Notes under the pieces: generated by a model | The model's input: the letters and a program-made list of their open reading frames with translations, nothing else | Databases searched by the model: none | Told to the model about the DNA's origin: nothing | In this document: positions 48,408 to 58,969 of the stretch, piece after piece | Layout of the letters: every line of letters starts with the position of its first letter | Numbering within the stretch: position 1 is the first letter of the stretch | Source: Entoloma clypeatum | Lineage: Eukaryota > Basidiomycota > Agaricomycetes > Agaricales > Entolomataceae | Reading direction: 5' to 3' | Assembly: GCA_963565915.1 (NCBI GenBank) | Contig: OY751491.1 | Span: forward strand, 2,976,001-3,040,000 | DNA length: 64,000 bases | Made by a program: the position numbers and the translations under genes

Positions 48408-49026
48408 TGGTGCAGTGCGCCTTACGGCCGCCACTTTTGGACAGCGGCGGAATTGCCCGGCAAAAAAAAATTCAAATTTGTCATGGGAAGAGCGGGGGCC
48501 GCAACAAGGGGTTGGATATCCTACAGTAATTTGCAATAGAAAAATACTTTATTGAGTTTTTTTGGGGTGCAGTCAAGCGATATCTTCGGGAGCACTGTGA
48601 TTACACTTTCGAGACATTGAAGGAAAACATGCCGGACGCACTTGCATCAGTATCCGTTGAGACCATCCGGAAATGGGAGCATAGGATGAAAAGATGGATG
48701 GAGGCATATCGGGGTGGACTGGATGCGAAACAGGCTCAAATCCAGGTCAAAGCATTCAGTTCACGGCGCTACACATCGCACAGAAGGGTTCCAGAGCGGG
48801 TCGCAGCCCAATTTGACATGTAATTACCTTGTTTGGTACTAGGCGGCGGAATCGACCACCCCAAAAACAAGAACTTCCACAGTTTTGAGTATTTTGACAA
48901 ACCGTTTTAGGGTTTTGTTCCTCTCATCAAAACAAGCATTTTGGCTAAAGGACTAAGAAATCTGACTTTTTTTTCAGGAGGAATTTTGGTTGTACAAAAG
49001 TAGCGGCTTTAAGGCGCACTGCACCA
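48408..49026 (+). mobile_element. internally deleted Tc1/mariner-type DNA transposon with 32-bp TIRs and TA target duplication
   Basis: The left terminal repeat 48408-48439 starts TGGTGCAGTGCGCCTTA. The right repeat 48995-49026 is its inverted copy. The two agree at 29 of 32 positions and the outer 17 are identical. Both ends are flanked by TA (48406-48407 and 49027-49028), the target duplication of Tc1/mariner and pogo elements. The 619-bp element contains only the C-terminal coding part of a DDE transposase (separate entry), so it is non-autonomous and probably arose by internal deletion of a longer element. Confidence 0.88.
48530..48826 (+). pseudogene. C-terminal fragment of a basidiomycete DDE transposase
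   Basis: In one frame, beginning just after a stop at 48527-48529, the sequence reads IEFFWGAVKRYLREHCDYTF. The E in this NxIExxW-like block is probably the last acid of the DDE triad. It continues ASVSVETIRKWEHRMKRWME, AYRGGL, KAFSSRRYTSHRRVPERVAA and QFDM before a stop. This is the well-known C-terminus of transposases that are abundant in mushroom genomes. Everything upstream (DNA-binding domain and the first two acids) is missing, so the fragment cannot encode an active enzyme. It lies between the two terminal repeats. Confidence 0.85.
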
Positions 49027-49028
49027 TA

Positions 49029-49399
49029 CCTCAGGCATCGTCGGCCTTCCGCGAGGCGCTCAAAAGCGACCCCTCATTACCCTCTCAGAGCTTCATTTCA
49101 CATGGTCACTTACACCCTCCGTTTGCTGCTCGCATTTATAGCTAGTCGAGGGTTATAGTTCACGATGCCTTACAGCAAGATTCGCTTGCCCCACCCTCAT
49201 TAAGCTCAGTTTGGCCTGGAGACCCGGTTGTCTGAGTATGAGACATTTCCGAGACAGTAGTTGTGCAAGTAACATACATAGACCTATGTTACAAGACTTT
49301 ATTTCAATGACACCAATACATTTCATCGGGAACAAGGGATTGGGCGTTGAACATTCGTAATATGAATGCAATCCCAAACATGTGCTCGCTTGCATCGCC
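49029..49399. other. intergenic, 3' flank of PAAF1-like gene
   Basis: About 370 bp between the transposon remnant and the 3' end of the WD40 gene. No coding or RNA signal seen. Confidence 0.4.
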
Positions 49400-50888
49400 C
49401 TAGACCAGATATCTCCTCACGATAGCATCATTACCTGCAGTCCACACCTCCCTCCCACCCTCCCCAGTCCTGATCCTCACATTTTTGACTGGATCGCAAT
49501 CCGTCCCAATCAACTCGATGCGCACCATGGGTCCTTCTGGTACAACGCCCGCTATAAATGGCAGCCCATCCGCCGTCGCTATCGCGAGCCCTACTTCGCT
49601 CTCTTCATTCAGGAATTGGAGGTCTTCTACCTGAGAGCCGTTTCTTTCGAAGGAAGTGACAGGTATTCCCAGCGCCCGCGTGTCATACAGCGTCACCAAC
49701 CCCTTCGCCGACCCCGTTGCGAGGAGGTGATGTTCCTGGGAGTAGCTGATAGCCGTGAGAGAGCCAGGCGTCGTGAGGTGGGAAGAACGATATACAGAGA
49801 ATTTGAGCCCCAGATCGAACATTTCGAAGTGACCGCTTTGGAGTCCGCAAAATACGATTTTGGACTGCGTCTCTGGAACTTGGTAAGAGTTGCTTGCGTG
49901 TGTATTGGCACTAGGAACCGGGATAGCGGGGTCTTCTCCGTCAGGAAGTATAGGTGCACGTTCGCCGAGGCTCATGGACAAGATAGGAGATGCAGCGAGC
50001 ATGGATGTGATGATGGAGCTGGAAGAGACGTCCCAGAGCTTCATTGTAGCATCTAGAGAGGATGAAAGGATGTTACGGCCCGGTCCGATTATGGCGGTGG
50101 AGGTGACGGAACGAACATGGCCACGGAGCGTCCGTACTGGCGAGATGCGCGCGCCGTGGGTCGTACCAGGAGCAGGCAGATCAACAGGAAGGATGGTGAG
50201 GGAGAAGTCTGCACCCGAGGAGAGGAGGACACGACAAGAGGGGAAGAACTGAAGGCGGGTAACCGTGCTAAGGTGCGGTCGCGATGTCGCCCGGAACCCC
50301 TTCACTGATATCGACCGTGCAATGGGAAAACTGGGAGGGGATGCTAGAGGAGATGTTGGATAGATGAAAACGGAGCCATCCAAGAACCCTGTAGCGAATG
50401 TAGATCCGTCGTGAGCAACATCGAATGCGGTGATTCTCTGAGGCTGTTGGTATGAACCATAATGGATAGCGCGGGGTGAGAGAGGGCGCACTCACGCGTT
50501 GTGCATTCGAACGCTCGTGGTCGAGGTATTCCTGAACAGGGGGCAGAACAGGCGTCGATGAAATGCCTAGAGGAGGGCAAGACACGGCGTAGTTCTGTGC
50601 TGCGATTGTCGATTACCTAGGACTTCTCACTGTTCATGGATCTAATCCACTCACGCTGTCCTCCCTGACGATGCTTACATCGCCCTCTGCTGCTGTCAAC
50701 AGGACAAGATCGCGGTTCTTCTGGTCAAGCTCGACGTGGATCTTTGTGTGGAGAGACGGGTGGGATGTCTTGTAGCATGAAATCCAGAATTTTTCGGAGG
50801 GAACCATGCCCTTGAAAACGTCGTGTATGACTGTGGCAAACGTTGGATCTATCGTCACCACTGGGAGCGTCAGATGTGGATTGGACAT
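49400..50888 (-). CDS. WD40 protein, PAAF1/Rpn14-like proteasomal ATPase-associated factor
   Basis: PAAF1/Rpn14 is a chaperone for assembly of the 19S regulatory particle. The ATG at 50888 opens MSNPHLTLPVVTIDPTFATV, and exon 1 ends near AEGDVSIVREDSV. Exon 2 gives STPVLPPVQEYLDHERSNAQ, and the long last exon holds the propeller: ITAFDVAHDGSTFATGFLDG, VTRLQFFPSCRVLLSSGADF, GHVRSVTSTAIIGPGRNILS leading into SLDATMKLWDVSS, SKIVFCGLQSGHFEMFDLGL, TAISYSQEHHLLATGSAKGL, VEDLQFLNEESEVGLAIATA and VWTAGNDAIVRRYLV at the end. The blade with TAIIGPGRNILSSSLDATMK matches the characteristic PAAF1 blade. The identification is by pattern, and another WD40 orthology group is possible. Confidence 0.75.
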
Positions 50889-51183
50889 GGTCTGTGGACA
50901 AAGAACACACAATCATAAGTATTCTCCTCCTAACACGCTATAGCAACCGACAGCGAATCATCAAATGGGCCAACCTTTGTCAATGGCAACCAAGGCTCTC
51001 GCCTGCGTCCCCTCCTGATTAGCTACACCCCCTACGCTGGTCGATCGTTCGCAGCTAGCCTGCAATTCCACTCTTTTGTCGCACTTCAATTCTCCGATTC
51101 TCTTGGAGGCCTTTCAACAAGGGCTTTTGCCATGTTCTTGGACCTTGTTTGAGAAAAATATATAGTCAACAGTCCTGTCGTAA

Positions 51184-53753
51184 ATGGGATCCGTCTGTCT
51201 GTCTACGGCCGCCATCCTTCGCTGCGAATCGTATACTCGGCTTCAGAATATCGCTATCGTGATACCCACCGTGCTCCAGGTCTTCTGTTCAACCTTCTTG
51301 CTCTTCACAAACCACGGGAATGGTCGGTGAGCACCGTCATCTCGATGAATGAACTTTCACAATGACCTGCGCTTCAGGCGTCATCTTTGGCTCACAGCAG
51401 AGGGCTTATCTTATTTTGTCCTTGTTCTACTCGAGATGGTTTCACAAATTTTTCCCGCTGTGCGGAACAATCCAGATGCCTTCAAGGTCTTTGACAGGAT
51501 TCTTGGTACGTTTTTTGCGCCTTCTCTTTTCTGAACTGTCCGTCACAAGGCTCACTATTCGAAGCTGCAACTTCTTCAGTTCCGATTTTCTTTTACACCT
51601 TATTCATATTCCTCTTGACGCGTGCTGAGCTCGTTGACAATCTTCCTCGTCGGTTACACACGCCCACCACGCTCATGCTTTTCCTTTTCGTCCCTGTTGT
51701 CGCCGCCCTCAACGAAGTGGCATCATTCATTGGCATATCATATAGTGAGTTTTGAGCTGAACTTTGAGACTGTTTAATGATATCAAACGTTCAGGCGTTC
51801 TCTTTTCCGACTCACAGCAACTTCTCGTCGCGGGTTTTCTTTACGATGGGGATCGTGTTATCTGGGTTTTCTTTACGAGTCTTGCACTAGCCCTTGTGAC
51901 AGCATACCAACTCCTTAATGCCTTCTTGGCGTTTTATCGCCTTGTCCGCGCTCTAATCAATCAGCGCCGTATCGAAACGTCACCTAGCGAGGAAATACAC
52001 CTCCTCAAAGGTATCGGGTGGATTACGGGTGCCTTGGCCCTTGGTGCAGTTGAAACATTGCTTGGCTTTGCGAGCGGAGGCTTTGGGGGTGCATTGACGC
52101 GGCGCGTATTTCGCTTCTTAGCACGTGCCTTGCTAAGCATAGGTGTGGCTAGAGGGTGGGTGACTTTCAACAAACCGCATAATGTCACTCAACTATCAAA
52201 ATGAATATTTTAGTGTCGATTCTGTTGAGGACTTTGAGCTGGTACATCAAGAAATAATCGGCTTGAGCAAAGGTCGAGAATTCCAGCTTCGGCAGTTCAT
52301 ATCAGACCCCAGACTCAGCACCTTCCGTCAATTGACACCGACTGCAACGGCTTTTCATGCTGCACCCCGAGCACCCCGTGTTTCACGGTTCTACACACGA
52401 CCGCCCAGTCAGAGCTTAGCTAGCGTTAATTCCAGCGATTCCAAGCAGTCAGCTCCCCTGGTCGGCGATGCTGAGAAAAAGCCAATACACCGGGTCACGG
52501 TCAATTTCAAAAATGGCACTCCTTGCCTGAGTTTACGGTTTTCTCAGCTTGACATCCCTCCTCCTGTATTCCTGGCGGGCCATTTCCCTCCCCGAAGGAC
52601 TTCCAAATCCAGTTTGATATCTTACCCCCCTGCGTCTGGACTTCTGACCACACCGCGAAACCGGTCCCTTCTGAGTTCATTGGCGATCACCGAGGCAGGT
52701 CAAGAGGTGAAGCTTCGCAGTTTCTCTTCCCCACCCTCGAAAGTGCTATCAAGGGCAAACTCCACTAGTAGCGCAAACTTCGTCCAGTCACCTTTAAATA
52801 CTTCGACCATTCAGGACCTCACCTCTCAATTCCCCCCTTTGCCCGCGAATGCACGCCAAAAAGTCGAATTTTTGTCAGGTGCCAAAGGAACAGACTTTTG
52901 GGATGACAACGCGTTCGTCACTCCGCCGTCAGATCCGGAGTTCTACGAAAGGAGGCCACCAAGGGTGCCAATGCCGTCTGCCAAGCATCCTCAAGTCGAG
53001 CGCTCAAGTCATCTCGACCCCCGCGGTGACAAAACTCGTGCGAAAGGTTCTCCAACACCTAGGCAATCACTTTGGAGGCTACGGATACCACACACTCCCA
53101 TCACGAGGACTGCTGATGTTCCGACAAGTGCTGTAGAGTCCCCCTTCGCGGCGGTCTCGGGCGCGAACCAGATCCCGTCTGCCAAACAGTTCGCGGACAC
53201 GGATGACACCTTGGATCTCGGCACTGCGCTAGCCACCGGAAAATCTCGGGCATTTCTAGAAACAAGTCAAGGTCTCGCCCCGGGCGCACATTTTGACGCT
53301 GTCATCCAGGCACATCCTCGCACGTTGCCGGCAATAGATGAGAGACGGGGCGAAGGATTGGAGACAGACCTGGAAATTGTGTCCATGCGTTCGGACAGCG
53401 GTAACAAGGACGAAGCAAAGAGATCAATGGAGCCCGCGGTGGAGGAAGAAAGGCGCGATAACCAATCTGAGAATAGATCTAAGAGGCCAAAGCTGCCAGC
53501 TGAGAAGATTATGAGCATTGGGAACGCCCCAATGCGGCCAACACCTGTTCCTACGAGGAAGAGCTACACGAGAGGCAGCCTGCATACCATACCCATCATC
53601 ATCCCGACAAAAGAGCCAACGAACATGGAGATCGTTCAAGGGAAATTCCACTCTGTTGACAGCCGCAGCGTTTTGAGAGATTCGGAGGTACTCGGTATCG
53701 AGGACGGGAGCATCTACCGAGAGTTGCGAGAGAGGAGTCGTTGGTATGAATAA
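51184..53753 (+). CDS. unknown multi-pass membrane protein with long disordered C-terminal tail
   Basis: I do not recognise a named family. The ATG at 51184 opens MGSVCLSTAAILRCES. About six hydrophobic helices are spread over five exons: NIAIVIPTVLQVFCSTFLLF, GLSYFVLVLLEMVSQIF, PIFFYTLFIFLLTRAELVDN, TLMLFLFVPVVAALNEVASF, VIWVFFTSLALALVTAYQLL leading into NAFLAFYRLV, and GIGWITGALALGAVETLLGF. The last exon starts VDSVEDFELVHQEIIGLSKG and codes for about 510 residues of Ser/Pro/Arg-rich, probably cytosolic and disordered sequence ending REVRERSRW-like (RELRERSRWYE). The topology of a small helical bundle plus long tail resembles lineage-restricted basidiomycete membrane proteins. A signalling or scaffold role would be speculation. 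Confidence 0.75.
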
Positions 53754-54018
53754 TCTTTCGTTTGTACTATCAACACATTCATCTATGGGATATATTACCA
53801 GACATCCGCATTGACATAAAACTATGCACGCATGCATCAATGGTTTCGTCCCAGTGTCATTGGATGCTGTAACACCGATACCTTACTAAATTTGTGGAAT
53901 CTTGAGAATGCCAATGTTAGGGATCTTTCGCATGGAAGGGTAGTAATAAAGCGAGCTCATCTATGGGTGCTCCCGTGGCCAAACATTCGCGTACCACTGT
54001 CCAAATGGTACTATAGAG

Positions 54019-55440
54019 TTACTTGTTGCCGATCCCGGACCTGCAAGAAGAACCCAACCCCGGCTGCACCACCAACGGTACTAACCAAAATGGCCCATAT
54101 GACAACCGCTCAGACGTCGCATCACCAAGAAGCACTGGCTTGGCGAGTTGGGCAACGATAAGAGCTATTTCACCCCGTGCAACGAGTGCAAGGCCAACGA
54201 GCGCAGCCGAGTGCGTACGCGGCATTTTATCTGAATCTCGACAGGCGACAGTGTTGAGGTGCATTGCCTCCCTTTCTTGCAGCTCCTCACTGAGGTCATG
54301 GCCTCGATTAGGGGAAGAACGATGCTCTAACGGTGATCTGTGCGATAATCGAGCAGACTTTTGGGACGGTATTAGCATCCAGAGCCCTGCTAATGCTTTC
54401 GCGATGACCATGAGGAGGGCATAGATGATGCCGTGCCATATAACACGACGAGAGCCTCCAACCAGAAAAAGAGACCTTATTGGAAGGGTGCTACCGACGG
54501 AGGCAAAGAAGATAGGAGAAAATATGGTTTGAAGGGCAGGAAGGTAGAGGGCGAACGCTGTGGTTGGGGTGCATGGGCCCAAGTCATGTTCTGGTGAAGA
54601 AAAGACATGGGTCAAGAAAGCGCCTGCGAGATCGGAACCGAAAAGTTCACTGGTACCAGCGTACTTCGCAGCGGCAACGAAGCCTGATAGGAGCGATACG
54701 ATCAGGAATAACTGGACGGACTTAGTGGACATTCGAACTCTCAAAGATGGTGGGCCATGTAGAAACAACGGGCGAAAAACGGATGCAAGTATAGGCGTAC
54801 CGAGGCCAAACGCAAACGACACCAGGATGGGACGAGCGATGGTGTACCAAGCAATCCGGGTTCCACTGGTTGACCCTCCAAAGGGGATTTGTGGAATAAT
54901 AGCAGCAATAACGAGGCCTACGATATCATCTAAAAGCGCCGCACTCAGCAGCACAGTGCCTGTGCGGGTCTGTCTCATCTCGGGGCGAAGTAGCGCGATG
55001 GCGGTGCCCTGGGAGGTCGAACAGAGTGCAGCACCCGCGCAGAAGGCCTGCAGAGGCGGATATCCATAGCCAGACGAAAGAAGCGGGAAAGATATTCCAA
55101 TGGGAAGGGCAATGCCGGTGAATGCGACAGCGGCAGAGAGAAACAGGTTGTGGTAGAGGAGCTGGATGTTGGTCGATAACCCGCCTTCGAAGACGATGAG
55201 AACGAGGCCGATATATCCAAGAATAACCAAAGCATCCTGGATAGAGTCTGATAGCAAATTGCATACTTGGGGCCTGAAGACGATCCCGACTAACAACGAT
55301 CCAATTAGACCCGCATTGACCAGTCGGGAGGACACTGCTTCGGCGATATTGATGAGGTAGATGAAGGAGGCGATCGTGAGTAATAAAGAAACCTCAGGAA
55401 CTTCATACGCATCGCTGAGCACAATAAATGAGAGTCTCAT
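54019..55440 (-). CDS. CPA2-type Na+/H+ (or K+/H+) antiporter
   Basis: Membrane cation/proton exchanger in one exon. The ATG at 55440 opens MRLSFIVLSDAYEVPEVSLL. About a dozen hydrophobic helices follow, with LVNAGLIGSLLVGIVF, LGYIGLVLIVFEGGLSTNIQ (family signature), GAALCSTSQGTAIALLRPEM, and SAALLDDIVGLVIAAIIPQI. The double Asp in ALLDDIVG is typical of electrogenic CPA2 antiporters. Later parts include TSELFGSDLAGAFLTHVFSS, SPIFFASVGSTLPIRSLF and AALVGLALVARGEIALIVAQ. A hydrophilic loop with RSSPNRGHDLSEELQEREAM precedes the last helices. It lies in tandem, 112 bp downstream of the IDH stop, and the frame is open all the way back into the IDH coding region (see findings). Ion specificity and compartment are not visible. 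Confidence 0.9.
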   Translation of the reverse strand: MRLSFIVLSDAYEVPEVSLLLTIASFIYLINIAEAVSSRLVNAGLIGSLLVGIVFRPQVCNLLSDSIQDALVILGYIGLVLIVFEGGLSTNIQLLYHNLFLSAAVAFTGIALPIGISFPLLSSGYGYPPLQAFCAGAALCSTSQGTAIALLRPEMRQTRTGTVLLSAALLDDIVGLVIAAIIPQIPFGGSTSGTRIAWYTIARPILVSFAFGLGTPILASVFRPLFLHGPPSLRVRMSTKSVQLFLIVSLLSGFVAAAKYAGTSELFGSDLAGAFLTHVFSSPEHDLGPCTPTTAFALYLPALQTIFSPIFFASVGSTLPIRSLFLVGGSRRVIWHGIIYALLMVIAKALAGLWMLIPSQKSARLSHRSPLEHRSSPNRGHDLSEELQEREAMHLNTVACRDSDKMPRTHSAALVGLALVARGEIALIVAQLAKPVLLGDATSERLSYGPFWLVPLVVQPGLGSSCRSGIGNK

Positions 55441-55552
55441 GTTGAAGAGGACAAAGGGGATAGATTTGTTGTAAATAATTTGTCCAAGCCATGTCCAACA
55501 GTAGCTTGTTGTGTCCCATCCATCCAATAACATACAATCATTAAATGATAGA

Positions 55553-57504
55553 TCAGAGTTTCGCAGAAGCGCTCGCATCGATTTTCTGCTGGAGCTTTGC
55601 CTGGTAATCACTACATCAGGCGATGTCAGCGCAAGGGGGCGGGAGAGAAGGCGCACCTTAACAGCATCCATATATACATCCGTAACAACCCAATGCTCTC
55701 TCTTCAAGCCCTGGGTGCCGTGAATGGCGATCGCTAAATCCTTCGTCATTATCCCGTCTTTATCAATCACCTCCACGCATGCATTCTCCAGGTCGATGCA
55801 CCAGTCTCGCAAAGCATCATTTCCGTCCAGCTTGGCTCGGTGCAACAATCCTCTTGTCCATGCAAAGATGGATGCCACAGGGTTCGTTGAAGTCTCTTTA
55901 CCTTTCTGCCATTCACGGTAATGGCGCGTAACAGTACCTGGAATATTGGAAATTCAGACATACGGCCCTTCGATGGGTTAGGAAAGACTGACCATGTGCA
56001 GCCTCGCTTTCGATAATATTTCCATCAGGGGTAATGAGCTCACTCGTCATCATACCCAAGCTACCGAACCCTTGAGCGAGAATGTCGCTCTGTACATCAC
56101 CATCGTAATTCTTGCACGCCCAGACAAATCCACCAGCAGATTTGATCGCTTGTGCGACCATATCGTCGATAAGACGATGCTCGTAATAAATATCAGCGGC
56201 CTCGAAGAGGGACTTGTATTCCTTATCATAGATTTCCTGGAATATGTCCTTGAACCTGCCATCGTATTTTTTAAGAATAGTATTTTTAGTAGACATGAAC
56301 TGGGCATTGTTATCAGCCGGATGTGCTGAAAATCAGTAAACATGACAAACCAGGGGCAGCTTCTTTGCAAGAGCCATCTTGAAGGAAGAGTGTGCAAAAC
56401 CGGTTATCGACTTAGGCACGCAAGTGAGTAGAAGAAGAGAGATAGAGCATGAGGAACTGAATTCTGACCTCATCAGTGTTGTACATACTCATAGCTACAC
56501 CCTTGCCTTTGAAATCATAGACATGTAAGGTCGTTGCCGGTGAACCATCGGTAGGAGTAAAGACCAGTTGAAGTTTTCCCGGTCCGGGAGCGACAAAATC
56601 AGTGGATCGATACTTCCAAACACATGTGAGGTTTTCCACAAGCGGGCAAGGACGTTACGAGCTGACCTGATCGCCAAACGCGTGTCGCCCGATGACAATC
56701 GGATTGACCCATCCTGGAATAGGCTTGGGGATGCGGTTTAACACGATGGGTTCGCGGAAAACAGTCCCTCCAAGGATATTGCGGATCTTTCAGAGGTGTA
56801 AAAATCATCACTTCATCAAGGTGCTAGGATAGAGACATACGGTCCCATTCGGACTATTCCACATCTTCTTGAGATTGAACTCTTTGACGCGAGCCTCATC
56901 AGGCGTGATAGTCGCGCACTTGATCCCAACGTTGTGCTCAAGGATCGCATTCGCAGCATCAACCGTGACTTGGTCATTGGTCTGTAAATTGTTGTTGATC
57001 AAGCTATAATTTACAGAGCCTTGGCAAATACCTTATCTCGATACTCTAGGCCTAAGTCATAGTATTTGATATCCAGTTGTAAATGAGGAAGAATCAACTA
57101 GGGGAGCGTCATGAAGATTTTGTTTATATGGAGACAGCACGAGGGACGGAATTTACCTCCTCCCTGATCTTCTTCCAGATGATTCGCGTCATTTCATCCC
57201 CGTCAAGTTCCACAACGGGGTTTTTCACGACTATTTTTGAAGCCATTGCTGAAGGAAGGGAGGGGACGGAGTAAGGATCAAGGCAAATAAAATGCGTGAA
57301 AAAAGCTGATGCATCGGGATGTATCGGGACTGTATCCTCCCGGAACTCCGTCTGGAATAGACCAAAAAAAAACTCGTGAAAAGAAAGAGGCTCACCAAGT
57401 TGGGGATGGCTGATTGAGAAAGCGCGGGCGGTGCAAGTGATTGGCCTCCTTGGCATGCGCCGTGCTAGGAATCGAATATTGTGAGCATAAACCGTCCACA
57501 TCAT
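55553..57504 (-). CDS. NADP-dependent isocitrate dehydrogenase, mitochondrial with possible cytosolic form
   Basis: Converts isocitrate to 2-oxoglutarate and makes NADPH. Exon 1 from the ATG at 57504 reads [20 protein letters not shown] and then [16 protein letters not shown], a basic, acid-free mitochondrial presequence. The intron joins [21 protein letters not shown], the usual cytosolic start (ATG at about 57245). Further exons: [31 protein letters not shown] then [127 protein letters not shown], and the NADP-site region [20 protein letters not shown] then [20 protein letters not shown]. The last intron joins [20 protein letters not shown], with the stop at 55553-55555. Length and motifs fit eukaryotic NADP-IDH. 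Confidence 0.94.
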
Positions 57505-58969
57505 GGCTCGCAGCACCGGGAGGCCAAGTTGAGTGTTGAAGGCGGAAGGGAAGATCAAGTTCAGACGCTGACTGCATAGCAGCTCAGTCAGCAGATACAC
57601 CACTAGCCTAGACGACCTCCTAATATTGAATCATTACAATGAGGCACGTCGCCCATCATACTCACGTACTGTAAGTTATTCAGCGTCCACTGCTCTCGCC
57701 AGTATCTCCAGCGACCAATTCTGATGCATGTTGGATAGGGTCCAGGAATATGTTGAGCGTAACATGCAATGTGGTCTTTACGACCGCGTCCTCATGCTGG
57801 AAATAACGAGGCTATAACATCAACGGCATATTCCTTCAGCTCGGGTCCTGGCAGGTCTTGGAGGAGCACAGAGAGCGTTGCCAGACTCCATATGTAGGTA
57901 CATAAATCATGCCCTTGACCAACACCTGACCATGCATTGCAGAACGACCATACACTTTCATTGAAGAAGATTCAAAGTATGACAACGTCCACGAACGCTC
58001 CAGCTATCTGCATGTTGGTGGCCGTCATGGATCGAACTCGATATGTACCTCCGATTTTCGATCCCTGTCAGCTGGGGCTCATAAACCTTCTATGGCACTG
58101 TGTTGAGTGTCTCTGGGCTGGCGAACCTACTCAACATATTGTTCGCCAACGGATATTGCAATGATTGCGAATCAGAACGGCTCGGCTTGCAGCCAATTCA
58201 CTGGTCCAAAGAAAAATTTGCAGCTCATCCACTTTTAACTGTGCCCCTCGAATCGTCATCGCTGCTTTCCACAACGACTGACACAGTCCTGGTCATGCGA
58301 GAGAAGTCGGGCTGGGATCTGTCAGTCGCCCAAGCGCGTAGGCAAAGATTGACGGTACGGTGTTCACAACAGGCCGAGGCAATTCTTCCTTCTGTTTCGG
58401 CGTCCATGTTTCCACGGATGCAGTACGTCAGTTCTGGTAAAACACGCTGGCTTCTCCGGCCGCAATATGCTCCGACTAGGTGCGCGATGGCATTTGTAGA
58501 GAGGTGCGCTGTTTGCCCTCATACATGCGTCAGTCTATGATATAACTAATCGTTCAAGGAAGTCAAGGTTACCTGGGCCTCCATGTCCACTCCTCACAAG
58601 CGCCATCAATGATGCAACTGTCTTAAGAAACGTGTCTTTCGACACATGGCGGCACCCAATATGTATCTTCGAGTTCGGGCGTCTGACAAGAAGGTAGCGT
58701 GGCCGGCAGAGTGGCCAGTCCGCGACTCCATTGCCTATTGTTCCTTCGGCCGCAAGTCACATGTTAGATTGATTGACGCGACGCGACGCTCCTGCAATTT
58801 CTCTTTCCTGAATACAGTCTTCTCGCTGTCTTCTCGTTCTGCAGAAAACTTTGCCAGTTCTGAAAGGTCATCTTGTATCCCATTCATTGGGTCCCTCGTC
58901 CCCCGCCATCCCCCCACTCTTTCCCCATAGTCAAGTCATATCCCGACATTGCCATTTTTCTACACTCCA
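57505..58969. other. intergenic, no gene supported
   Basis: About 1.46 kb between the IDH start and the next plus-strand gene. It must contain the IDH promoter. A frame of about 146 codons at 58100-58540 (plus) and one of 60 codons at 58225-58407 (minus) overlap each other, lack known motifs and have no clear splice partners. CT-rich sequence at 58900-58965 probably leads into the following gene. Confidence 0.45.
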
